A stretch of 64,000 bases of DNA, from NCBI RefSeq assembly GCF_015223355.1, contig NZ_JADFFK010000001.1, positions 248,001 through 312,000 on the forward strand. Reading direction: 5' to 3'. Source of the DNA: Salipiger mangrovisoli. GTDB lineage: Bacteria > Pseudomonadota > Alphaproteobacteria > Rhodobacterales > Rhodobacteraceae. Shown here one piece after another: positions 57,188-64,000 of the stretch. Within the stretch, counting starts at the first letter, position 1; the number at the start of each line of letters is the position of its first letter. Below the pieces are notes generated by a model that worked only from the letters and a program-made list of their open reading frames with translations, was not told the origin of the DNA and did no database searches. The translations under genes were made by a program, and so were the position numbers.

Positions 57188-57787
57188 TCAGCGCGCCATC
57201 TCCTCCTCGATCACCGAGGTCACGGCGGGGCGGGACAGGCAGCGCTCCACCCAGTCGCGGATGCGCGGATCGTCGGGGATCAGGTCACGGAACCAGGCGT
57301 AGGTCGAGGATATCAGAAGGTCCGCCGCGCTGATCTCGTCATCGACCAGCCAGTCCTTCTCGGCCAGGGCCTCCGACAGCCGCGCCACCGCCTCAGGCAC
57401 GTCGCGGAAGGTGACCTGCGTCACCGGGTGCGAGACCCCCGCCACCTGAAGCACGTAGACCGGCTCGAAGACATTGCCGTACCAGGCCAGCCAGGACACA
57501 TAGGCGGCGCGCGACGGGTGGCCCACGGGGCGGCCCATCGGGCTGTCGGGATAGAGGTCGGTCAGGTAGAGCATCACCGCGTTGCTCTCGCGCACCGACG
57601 CGCCGTCATGCAACAGCAGCGGCACCTTGCCCTCGGGGTGGGGATTCTGCGGATCGCGCCCGCCGGAGCCGTCCTGGCGCGGGATCTGCGTGATGCGCAG
57701 ATCGACGTCTTCCTCGATGCCCATTTCGCGGATGAGTTGCAGGATGCGCGTCGAGCGCGAGCGCGGCGCGTGGTAGAGCGTCAGCAT
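57188..57787 (-). CDS. Glutathione S-transferase family protein
   Basis: A 199-residue protein with a thioredoxin-like N-terminus (MLTLYHAPRSRSTRILQLIRE, then GKVPLLLHDGASVRESNAVMLYL, in which ESNA binds glutathione) and a helical C-terminus with ISAADLLISS. The start at 57787 has GGGAGGAAA upstream. It is probably a detoxification or conjugation enzyme. It is downstream of the binding-protein gene on the same strand, separated by 114 bases. Confidence 0.92.
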   Translation of the reverse strand: MLTLYHAPRSRSTRILQLIREMGIEEDVDLRITQIPRQDGSGGRDPQNPHPEGKVPLLLHDGASVRESNAVMLYLTDLYPDSPMGRPVGHPSRAAYVSWLAWYGNVFEPVYVLQVAGVSHPVTQVTFRDVPEAVARLSEALAEKDWLVDDEISAADLLISSTYAWFRDLIPDDPRIRDWVERCLSRPAVTSVIEEEMAR

Positions 57788-57901
57788 TCGGGTTTCCTCC
57801 CAGAGGCGGCCGGGGATGCGGCCTGTGCCACTGCGCTGCACTCTGCCGGAGAAGGCCGTCGCTGTCACCGGCGGCGGCGGGCCTCCGCGGATCGGCGCTC
57901 G

Positions 57902-59572
57902 CTAGACTTCCAGCGCCAGCTTGTAGGGGTGGATTTCGAAGGCGGGGTGCATCTCGGCGCCGTGCACGCCGGGGCGCATGTGGCGGTAGAGCGAGCGCCA
58001 GAAGGGCTGCACGATCACGGCGTCCTCCTGCAGCTTGCGCTCGATGCGGGCCATGATGCCCTGGCGCTCGACCGCATCGGCGATGGTCAGTGCCTCGGCC
58101 ACCAGCGCATCGAAATCGGGATCGGCATAGCCGGTCTCGTTCCAGGCCTCGCCGGTGCGATAGGCAAGTGCCAGCACCTGGATGCCGAGTGGGCGGTGGT
58201 TCCACTCGGTGATCGACAGCGGGTATTCCTTCCATTCCTGCCAGAAGGCCGAACCGGGAAGCACCTTGCGCTCGACCTGGAAGCCGGCGTCCCGCAGCAT
58301 GGCGGCGCAGGCATCCCCGGTGCGCCGCGTGAAGCCGTCGTCCAGCGTCACCAGCTCGTGCACGACATCGCCAAGCCCGGCCTCCTCGGCCAGCGGCAGC
58401 GCCAGCGTGGGGTCGTATTCGGTGGTGCCGACCTCGGCGTAATCGGGGTGGATCGGGGCGACATGGTGGTTCTCGGCCACGGTGCCAAGTCCGGCATGAC
58501 CAAGTTCCAGCGCGACCTCGTTGGAGATGGCCAGTTGCAGCGCCTTGCGCATCCGCTTGTCGGCATAGACCGCGCGCCCGTCGAGCAGCGCGCGCTGGTT
58601 GCCGCGCAGCACCACGGTCGCGCCGGTCACCACCTCGGACCGTTGCCAGCCGATCGCATCGACGGCCTCTATGAAGGTGCCGACATTCTCGTAGAGCATG
58701 TCGATCTCGCCGGCCTTGGCAGCGGCCAGCCAGGAGGCAGGATCCGTGCCATAGTCCAGGAACTCGATCCGCTCGAGTGTCGCGCCGCCCCAGCCTTCGG
58801 CCTCGGAGCCCCACCAGGGGTGCGCGTGGTTGCGCACCAGCACGGCGCGCTGGGTCGGCACGACCTCCTCGGGCAGAAACGGGCCGGTGCCGATGGGATC
58901 GGTGAGCATGGTTTCCGGATCGTGCCGGGCATGGACGCAGGCGGCAGGGTAGTCCGACAGGCCGACCATCAGCGCCACGTCCGGATAGGCGAGGTTCAGG
59001 CGCAGCGTCAGATCATCGAGGATCTCGACGGCGCTTTCGGACAGCCGCTCGGTCTGCGGGTCGCCGAGCGCGGCGAGCCGGCCGGCCATGGAATTGCCCT
59101 CGACGCTGCGGTCGCACCAGTAGCCCATCAGCCGTGCGACATCGGCCGAGGTGAAGGGTTCCCCGGTGGTCCAGGTGACGCCGGGGCGTACCCGCAGCAG
59201 GTACTGGCTGGCGTCCTCGCTGGCTTCCCAGCTTTCGAGCAGCATGCCGCGAAGGCTGCCGTCGCGGTTGTACTCGACGAGGTATTCCAGCCACCCGCGC
59301 GAGACATTGGCGATCTCGGACCAGTCGTATGTGCGCGGGTCCTTGAGCGGGCGCACCTCCATCTGGATGCGCAGCGTGCTGCCCTTCGGTGCCTCGACGG
59401 CAGGCTCTTCGGCGGCCGCCATGCCGACCATCCCGCGCGCGAGAACTGCCGAGGTGCCGAGCGCGGTGGCGCGGGTGAGGAATTCCCGTCGCGAGACCCG
59501 GCCCTGCTGGAAGTCGCAGAGCTCTTGGCGCACCGCAGGATGGATCCACTGCGTGTGGCGGCCTCGGCTCAT
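57902..59572 (-). CDS. Tat-exported family 5 solute-binding protein
   Basis: A 556-residue periplasmic binding protein of the peptide/nickel/opine type (SBP family 5). A twin-arginine signal is present (SRREFLTRATALG at about 27-39). Typical family segments: LEYLVEYNRDGSLRGMLLESWE, VTWTTGEPFTSADVA, and DPIGTGPFLPEE. No permease or ATPase genes are next to it, so it must use a transporter encoded elsewhere or have a separate role. Ligand unknown. Confidence 0.9.
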   Translation of the reverse strand: MSRGRHTQWIHPAVRQELCDFQQGRVSRREFLTRATALGTSAVLARGMVGMAAAEEPAVEAPKGSTLRIQMEVRPLKDPRTYDWSEIANVSRGWLEYLVEYNRDGSLRGMLLESWEASEDASQYLLRVRPGVTWTTGEPFTSADVARLMGYWCDRSVEGNSMAGRLAALGDPQTERLSESAVEILDDLTLRLNLAYPDVALMVGLSDYPAACVHARHDPETMLTDPIGTGPFLPEEVVPTQRAVLVRNHAHPWWGSEAEGWGGATLERIEFLDYGTDPASWLAAAKAGEIDMLYENVGTFIEAVDAIGWQRSEVVTGATVVLRGNQRALLDGRAVYADKRMRKALQLAISNEVALELGHAGLGTVAENHHVAPIHPDYAEVGTTEYDPTLALPLAEEAGLGDVVHELVTLDDGFTRRTGDACAAMLRDAGFQVERKVLPGSAFWQEWKEYPLSITEWNHRPLGIQVLALAYRTGEAWNETGYADPDFDALVAEALTIADAVERQGIMARIERKLQEDAVIVQPFWRSLYRHMRPGVHGAEMHPAFEIHPYKLALEV

Positions 59573-59689
59573 CTGCGTTTCCCCCTAGGACTGTCTGCAC
59601 TCGTGTGCCGCACCATAGCGCCCCAATTGTGGTCCTACGTCAATCAGGTAACGCCCAGATTGCGCCGGGACACCTGCCGCGGTTGCGCG

Positions 59690-60532
59690 TCAGCGTCGGC
59701 GCAGCGACACGCTGCGGCCGACCGGACGCGCGGCCTGTCCGGTCCCGGCGCGCAGCTCGCTCGGGGTCCGGCCGGTCTGCTTGCGGATGAAGCGGGTGAA
59801 ATAGGCCGGGCTGGCGAAGCCGAGCGCCGCGGCGATCGTGGCGACCGGCGTCTCGCGGTCCAGAAGAAGGCGCTGCGCCTCGTGCAGCTTGCGCTCCGAC
59901 AGGATGCGCTGCGCCGAGCGCCCGCAGCTGGCGCGGCAGGCGCGGGTCAGGTGGGTGCCGGTGACGCCCAGGCCCGCCGCCATGGCACCCGGCCCGGCGA
60001 CGCAGCGGTAGCCCGCGACGACCGAGCCGGCATAGGCCTCGGACAGCCGCTGCGCCGCGCTCTCGTCGGGCGCGTCGCTGATGCCTTCCTGCCGCTGGCG
60101 CCGCAGCCAGACCGCCGCCAGCCGGACATAGGCGGCGAGCGCCTCGTCCAGATGCGGCCGGCCGCGGCTCAGTTCGCGCTGGATCGACTCCAGCACCGAG
60201 GTCAGCTCGGCCTGGGCCAGGGCGTCACGCACCCGCAGGTGCACCGGCGCATCGGGGAAGGCACTTTCGTCGCCGCCGGGAGCATGCAGGATCAGCGCAA
60301 GGCTCTGCGGCCCGAGATCGAGCGCGAAGAGCCTGCGCGGCGGGATCAACACCGCGCTGTGCGTTCCGAGCCCGCGGCGCACCCCGCCGAGGGTGATCTT
60401 GCCCTGTCCGCGGGTGAGCCACAGCAGGGTCGTCTCGGGGCGGTCATGCAGCAGGCCATAGGCCCAGGCTGGCTGCTGGCCCGGCGACAGGAGGCGGATG
60501 CCGCCCTGTCCGGACACCGCCTCTGCCGTCAT
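59690..60532 (-). CDS. AraC-family regulator, coupled to miaA
   Basis: A 280-residue regulator: an N-terminal cupin-like sensor domain (about 15-110) and two C-terminal helix-turn-helix motifs (about 180-275, with [32 protein letters not shown]). The ATG at 60532 overlaps the miaA stop at 60529-60531, so it is translated from the same mRNA as a tRNA-modification enzyme. Target genes unknown; the coupling could link regulator levels to growth. Confidence 0.9.
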   Translation of the reverse strand: MTAEAVSGQGGIRLLSPGQQPAWAYGLLHDRPETTLLWLTRGQGKITLGGVRRGLGTHSAVLIPPRRLFALDLGPQSLALILHAPGGDESAFPDAPVHLRVRDALAQAELTSVLESIQRELSRGRPHLDEALAAYVRLAAVWLRRQRQEGISDAPDESAAQRLSEAYAGSVVAGYRCVAGPGAMAAGLGVTGTHLTRACRASCGRSAQRILSERKLHEAQRLLLDRETPVATIAAALGFASPAYFTRFIRKQTGRTPSELRAGTGQAARPVGRSVSLRRR

Positions 60533-61422
60533 GCCAGCGCCTCCGCCGGGCAATAGCGCGGCCAGTCCTTCATTCGGGCGCGGAACCAGCTCCGCTGGCG
60601 CTTGGCGAACTGCCGCGTGAGGATGGCGCCGCGCGCAACGGTCTCGTCGAGGCTCAGAGCGCCCTTCAGATGGGCAATCAACTCGGCGGCGCCGATTGCC
60701 TTGGCCGAGGGCAGGGCAGGGTGCCAGGTCTCGAGGTTGGCACGCGCCTCGTCCAGCGCGCCCTCCTCGATCATCTTCCGGAAACGCCGGGCGATGCGCT
60801 CGTTGAGCCAGTCTTTCGGGACGTCGAAGAGGATCGGCTGCGCCTGGGCGAGCGGCAGCAGCGGCGGCGGCGTCTCGGCCTGCCAGGCGGCGATGCCGCG
60901 GCCGGTGGCGGTCAGCACCTCCCAGGCGCGCTGCACCCGCATCGGGTTCTGGCAGTCGATGCGGGCGCGGCTCTCGGGGTCGAGTTCCGCGACCATCGCG
61001 GTCAGCTCCCCGGCCTCGAGCCGGGCCATCGCGCGGGACCGGACCTCGGGCGGGGTTTCCGGAATCGCCGCCAGCCCCCCGGTGAGCGCTGCGAAGTAAA
61101 GTCCGGTGCCGCCGACGATAATCGGTCTCTGGCCGGCCAGCAGCGGCGTCAGGTCGCGCAGCCAGTCGCCCACGGAATAGGCTTGGCTGCCCGGAACGTG
61201 ACCGTAGAGCAGGTGCGGCGCGCGGCTTTCTTCTTCTCGCGAGGGCCGCGCGGTCAAAACCCGCCAGTCCGCGAAGACCTGAAGCGCGTCGGCATTGATG
61301 ACTGTCCCGCCGGCAGATTCGGCGATTTCCAGTGCCAGGGCGGACTTGCCGCTGGCGGTGGGCCCGGCGATCAGCACCGGAAGAGCCGGATCGGGCGCAT
61401 ATTGTTTCACCAGATCGGGCAC
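60529..61422 (-). CDS. miaA: tRNA dimethylallyltransferase
   Basis: Adds a dimethylallyl group to A37 of tRNAs that read UNN codons. A P-loop, [13 protein letters not shown], is near the N-terminus. DALQVFADW and [11 protein letters not shown] are family motifs, and [13 protein letters not shown] follows. I prefer the GTG at 61422, because AAAGGA lies about seven bases upstream and the family usually starts close to the P-loop; an ATG at 61470 would add 16 residues without a good ribosome site. The stop overlaps the AraC-type gene. Confidence 0.93.
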   Translation of the reverse strand: MPDLVKQYAPDPALPVLIAGPTASGKSALALEIAESAGGTVINADALQVFADWRVLTARPSREEESRAPHLLYGHVPGSQAYSVGDWLRDLTPLLAGQRPIIVGGTGLYFAALTGGLAAIPETPPEVRSRAMARLEAGELTAMVAELDPESRARIDCQNPMRVQRAWEVLTATGRGIAAWQAETPPPLLPLAQAQPILFDVPKDWLNERIARRFRKMIEEGALDEARANLETWHPALPSAKAIGAAELIAHLKGALSLDETVARGAILTRQFAKRQRSWFRARMKDWPRYCPAEALA

Positions 61423-61520
61423 CGGTGATCCTTTCTTGCGGAGGGCCCGCAGCATTGCAGGCGCAGGCATTTTCGGTCACATATAGCCGCAATTTGGATC
61501 GTGCACAGACGGAGCGCAAC

Positions 61521-62246
61521 ATGACCGAGCAGCCCCAAACCACCTTCAAGCGTGTGATGCTGAAAATCTCGGGGGAAGCGCTCATGGGCGACCAGGGCTA
61601 CGGCCTGCACCCGCCGACCGTCGAGCGGATCGCCCGCGAAGTGAAGTCGGTGCACGACATGGGCGTCGAGATCTGCATGGTGATCGGCGGCGGCAACATC
61701 TTCCGCGGCCTCGCCGGCTCGGCGCAGGGCATGGAGCGCACCACCGCCGACTACATGGGCATGCTCGCCACGGTGATGAACGCGCTCGCGATGCAGTCGG
61801 CGCTCGAGGAACTGGGTGTCTTCACCCGGGTGATCTCGGCCATTCGCATGGACGAGGTGGCCGAGCCCTACATCCGCCGCCGCGCCGTGCGCCACCTCGA
61901 GAAGAAGCGGGTCTGCATCTTCGCCGCGGGCACCGGCAACCCCTATTTCACCACCGACACCGCCTCGTCGCTGCGCGCCAACGAGATGGCCTGCGAGGCG
62001 ATCTTCATGGGCAAGAACGTCGACGGGATCTACGACTGCGATCCGAAGACCAACCCGGACGCCAAGCGCTACGATCGCATCTCCTACGATGATGTGCTGC
62101 GCGACAACCTCAAGGTGATGGACGCCTCGGCGATCGCTCTGGCGCGCGACAACAAGATGCCGCTGATCGTCTTCTCGCTGAACGAGCCGGGCGGCTTCCG
62201 CGGCATCCTCGCGGGCGAGGGCACCTATACCGAGGTTCACGCCTGA
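61521..62246 (+). CDS. pyrH: UMP kinase
   Basis: Phosphorylates UMP to UDP. A 241-residue hexameric amino-acid-kinase-fold enzyme; motifs are [21 protein letters not shown] and [19 protein letters not shown] precedes the start. It is divergent from miaA with about 100 bases between the chosen starts. An extragenic GC-hairpin repeat follows and may act as the terminator. Confidence 0.97.
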   Translation: MTEQPQTTFKRVMLKISGEALMGDQGYGLHPPTVERIAREVKSVHDMGVEICMVIGGGNIFRGLAGSAQGMERTTADYMGMLATVMNALAMQSALEELGVFTRVISAIRMDEVAEPYIRRRAVRHLEKKRVCIFAAGTGNPYFTTDTASSLRANEMACEAIFMGKNVDGIYDCDPKTNPDAKRYDRISYDDVLRDNLKVMDASAIALARDNKMPLIVFSLNEPGGFRGILAGEGTYTEVHA

Positions 62247-62290
62247 GGCTGAGCCAGACCCGGGCGCGCTGCCGCCACACGCGGGTCAAA

Positions 62291-62340
62291 GCGGGGGCGC
62301 TGCCCCCGCGCCCCCGGGATATTTTCGCCTAGAAGAAAGG
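62291..62340 (-). repeat. Extragenic GC-hairpin repeat, copy 2
   Basis: Contains GCGGGGGC-GCT-GCCCCCGC (62291-62309), a GGGGG run, ATATTTTCG and then AGAAGAAA. Read on the minus strand the order TTTCTTCT, AAATA, CGGGGG, hairpin is the same as copy 1 at 5856-5933. It lies between the 3' ends of pyrH and xerD. Confidence 0.6.
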
Positions 62341-62395
62341 GCGGGGCCTTGGCCCGTTGCAGGCGTCTCGGTTCAAGCGTCTCGGTGCAGGCGTG

Positions 62396-63322
62396 TCAGT
62401 CGCGGGCCATCGGGTGGTGGTCGAGCACCAGTTCGCGCAACCGCTCCTCGAGAACATGCGTATAGATCTCGGTGGTGGCCACGTCCGCATGGCCGAGGAA
62501 GGTCTGGATGGCGCGCAGGTCGGCGCCATTGGCCAGCAGATGCGTGGCAAAGGCATGGCGCAGAGTGTGCGGCGTGACCTTGGCGGGAGAGACGCCCGCG
62601 GCCACGGCGATGTCCTTGATCATCACGTAGAAGGCATGGCGGGTCAGATGCCCGGCCTTGCCGCGCGAGGGGAAGAGGGCGCTCGAGGCGGGCTTGCCCT
62701 CGGCCCGGTTCAACGTCTCCTGCTGGTCGCGCCGGGCCAGCCAGTCGGCCAATGCCAGCCGCGCCGGTCCGGAGAGCGGCACCATGCGTTCCTTGCCACC
62801 CTTGCCGCGGATCAGCAGCATGCGCGGATCGCCCCGCGCCGCCGAGAGCGGCAGGGTGACAAGCTCGCTCACCCGCATGCCGGTGGCATAGAGAAGCTGC
62901 ATCAGGCAGCTGTTGCGCAGCCGGTCGTCGGCGCTGCGCCCGTGCCGCTCGGCGGCGTCGAGCAGCCGGTCGACCTCTTCGGTCGACAGCGTCTTGGGCA
63001 GGCGCCTGGGGCGGCCCGGCCCGGCGATTTGCACCGCCGGATTGTCGCTGCGCAGAGCTTCCTCGAAGGCGAAGCGGTAGAGCTGCTTGATCGCCGAGAG
63101 CCGGCGCGCGCGGGTCGAGACCGCCAGCCCCTCGGCCTCGCAGCCGATCAGATAGGCCTCGACATCGCCGCGCTGCGCCGTCGCGAGATCGAGGCGGCGC
63201 GCCGCGAGCCAGGCGGTGAAGGCCGAGAGGTCGCGGGCATAGGCGGCCTGGGTGTTCTCCGCCGCGCCACGCTCGGCGACCTGCGCCTCGAGAAAGGCCG
63301 AGACCCAGTTGCCGGCGCTCAC
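62396..63322 (-). CDS. xerD: Tyrosine recombinase XerD
   Basis: Site-specific recombinase that resolves chromosome dimers at dif with XerC. At 308 residues it has the N-terminal SAM-like core-binding domain and the catalytic domain: Arg in GMRVSELVTLPL, Lys in GKGGKERMVPL, HTLRHAFATHLL and the tyrosine nucleophile in TEIYTHV. The start is GTG at 63322, overlapping the stop of the upstream gene by four bases. Assignment as XerD rather than XerC rests on overall sequence feel. Confidence 0.92.
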   Translation of the reverse strand: MSAGNWVSAFLEAQVAERGAAENTQAAYARDLSAFTAWLAARRLDLATAQRGDVEAYLIGCEAEGLAVSTRARRLSAIKQLYRFAFEEALRSDNPAVQIAGPGRPRRLPKTLSTEEVDRLLDAAERHGRSADDRLRNSCLMQLLYATGMRVSELVTLPLSAARGDPRMLLIRGKGGKERMVPLSGPARLALADWLARRDQQETLNRAEGKPASSALFPSRGKAGHLTRHAFYVMIKDIAVAAGVSPAKVTPHTLRHAFATHLLANGADLRAIQTFLGHADVATTEIYTHVLEERLRELVLDHHPMARD

Positions 63323-64000
63323 AGCGGCGCGCCTTCGTCCGAGAGGATGATCTGCTGGATCGCCGCACGGCGCGCGGTGTCCTCGAGGCCGACGTGGCGC
63401 AGCGTCGCCAGCGCCCCGGTCAGGTCGGCGTGGTTGCCCTGCGCGCCCGACTGGAACAGCGCGATGGCGCGCAGGATCGCCTCGCCCAGCTTGTCCGCGC
63501 GCAGCAGCGCGGCCAGGTCGGGCGGCACCTCGGCATCGGGACGCCAGGCCTCGGCCACGGCCTGCGCGGCGGGGGTAAGCGGGATGGCCTCTGGCATGTC
63601 GCCCTGGGCCACCGCAGCCACGGCGCGCATCAGGCCGCTGCGTGCGGGCAACTGGCGGGCGGCGGCCTCGTAATCCGGCGAGAGCAACGCGGCGCGCTGC
63701 GCCAGTGCCGCGGCGCGCGGGTCGAGGTCGAGCCCCTGCAGGCGCGGCGCGTAAAGCTCGGAGAAGGGCACCAGCAGGCCGGCGCTGCGCATCTGCGGCC
63801 AGGCGGCGAGCAGGGCAGGGCCGATCAGATCGGCGCGGCCCGCTGTGAGCGCCGCCTCGAGCTCCTGTACCGCGGCGACCCGGTCCCAGACGCCGCCCGA
63901 GGCCGCGGGCTCACGGTCGGTGTAGATGCCGAGCAGCCGGTTCTCGGACAGCGTCCCACGCCGTGCCAGCCGCTCTGCGGCGAGGATCTGCGCCCGCCAG
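63319..64000 (-). CDS. Hypothetical protein, cut by the window's right edge
   Basis: An open frame on the minus strand that runs without stops from the window edge to 63319, overlapping the xerD start by four bases. About 227 residues are visible, Ala/Leu-rich and mostly helical; segments such as LLGIYTDREPAASGG and AAWPQMRSAG are seen. There is no recognisable domain. The 5' end is missing, so the real start lies beyond 64000. It is probably cotranscribed with xerD. Confidence 0.7.
   Translation of the reverse strand, partial: WRAQILAAERLARRGTLSENRLLGIYTDREPAASGGVWDRVAAVQELEAALTAGRADLIGPALLAAWPQMRSAGLLVPFSELYAPRLQGLDLDPRAAALAQRAALLSPDYEAAARQLPARSGLMRAVAAVAQGDMPEAIPLTPAAQAVAEAWRPDAEVPPDLAALLRADKLGEAILRAIALFQSGAQGNHADLTGALATLRHVGLEDTARRAAIQQIILSDEGAPL

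Noticed and set aside
57428-60556. A 1042-residue plus-strand frame
   Set aside because: Antisense to the transferase, binding-protein and AraC genes; composition is Arg/His/Gly-rich without domains.

Overview
The window is a 64 kb piece of a GC-rich (roughly 65 percent by eye) chromosome from an alphaproteobacterium, most likely a marine Rhodobacteraceae (Roseobacter-group) species. The evidence is the set of lineage-typical genes: DUF6477, DUF6456, the DUF1476 zeta inhibitor of the F1-ATPase, a bacterial delta-class carbonic anhydrase, a secreted protein with a C-terminal Hint domain, and a GC-rich extragenic hairpin repeat. Genes are densely packed, with many 1-4 base start/stop overlaps. 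There is one tRNA (Asn, GTT). I see no CRISPR array, prophage, intact insertion sequence or rRNA.

Layout. 0-8 kb: a conserved unknown protein and an EamA transporter, alaS, a tandem DUF1330 pair, a DUF486 membrane protein, typA and a small multidrug transporter. 8-13 kb: a secreted sensor protein translationally coupled to a chemoreceptor, a P-loop protein, and a monooxygenase/EamA pair. 13-16.4 kb: delta carbonic anhydrase, guaA and a DUF2270 membrane protein. 16.6-22.5 kb: a pyrrolysine-free MttB-family methyltransferase, DUF6477, DUF6456, and divergent katA/oxyR with a 15-bp inverted repeat on the oxyR start codon. 23-32.8 kb: a PliG-like secreted protein, then a sulfatase, a secreted HAD phosphatase and a complete MoxR-DUF58-DUF4381-VWA-VWA/TPR-BatD cluster. 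32.8-38 kb: an ABC importer operon (binding protein, two permeases, ATPase) coupled to a metallo-beta-lactamase-fold hydrolase and divergent from a TetR regulator. 38-43.4 kb: a soluble multi-PAS chemoreceptor and a protein with three CheW domains. 43.7-47.8 kb: tRNA-Asn, a second MBL hydrolase, an EnvZ-type kinase, the zeta subunit, and purC-purS. 48-55 kb: the Hint protein, a MobA/MocA-like nucleotidyltransferase, a GAF/HWE histidine kinase, a CorC-type transporter and ssb. 55-64 kb: a lytic transglycosylase, di-haem peroxidase, glutathione transferase, a Tat-exported peptide-type binding protein, miaA coupled to an AraC regulator, pyrH, xerD, and a truncated gene at the right edge.

Housekeeping genes for translation, nucleotide synthesis and recombination are interleaved with accessory sensory and transport modules. 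The most interesting units are: (1) the sulfatase/HAD/MoxR-VWA cluster, which looks like an AAA+/von Willebrand assembly machine linked to envelope enzymes, and in which the second VWA domain has lost its metal-binding motif; (2) the coupled secreted-sensor/chemoreceptor pair; (3) the triple-CheW protein beside a soluble PAS-rich receptor; (4) the ABC importer with a built-in MBL hydrolase. None is proven new here. All functions are inferred from motifs read by eye; no database search was run.
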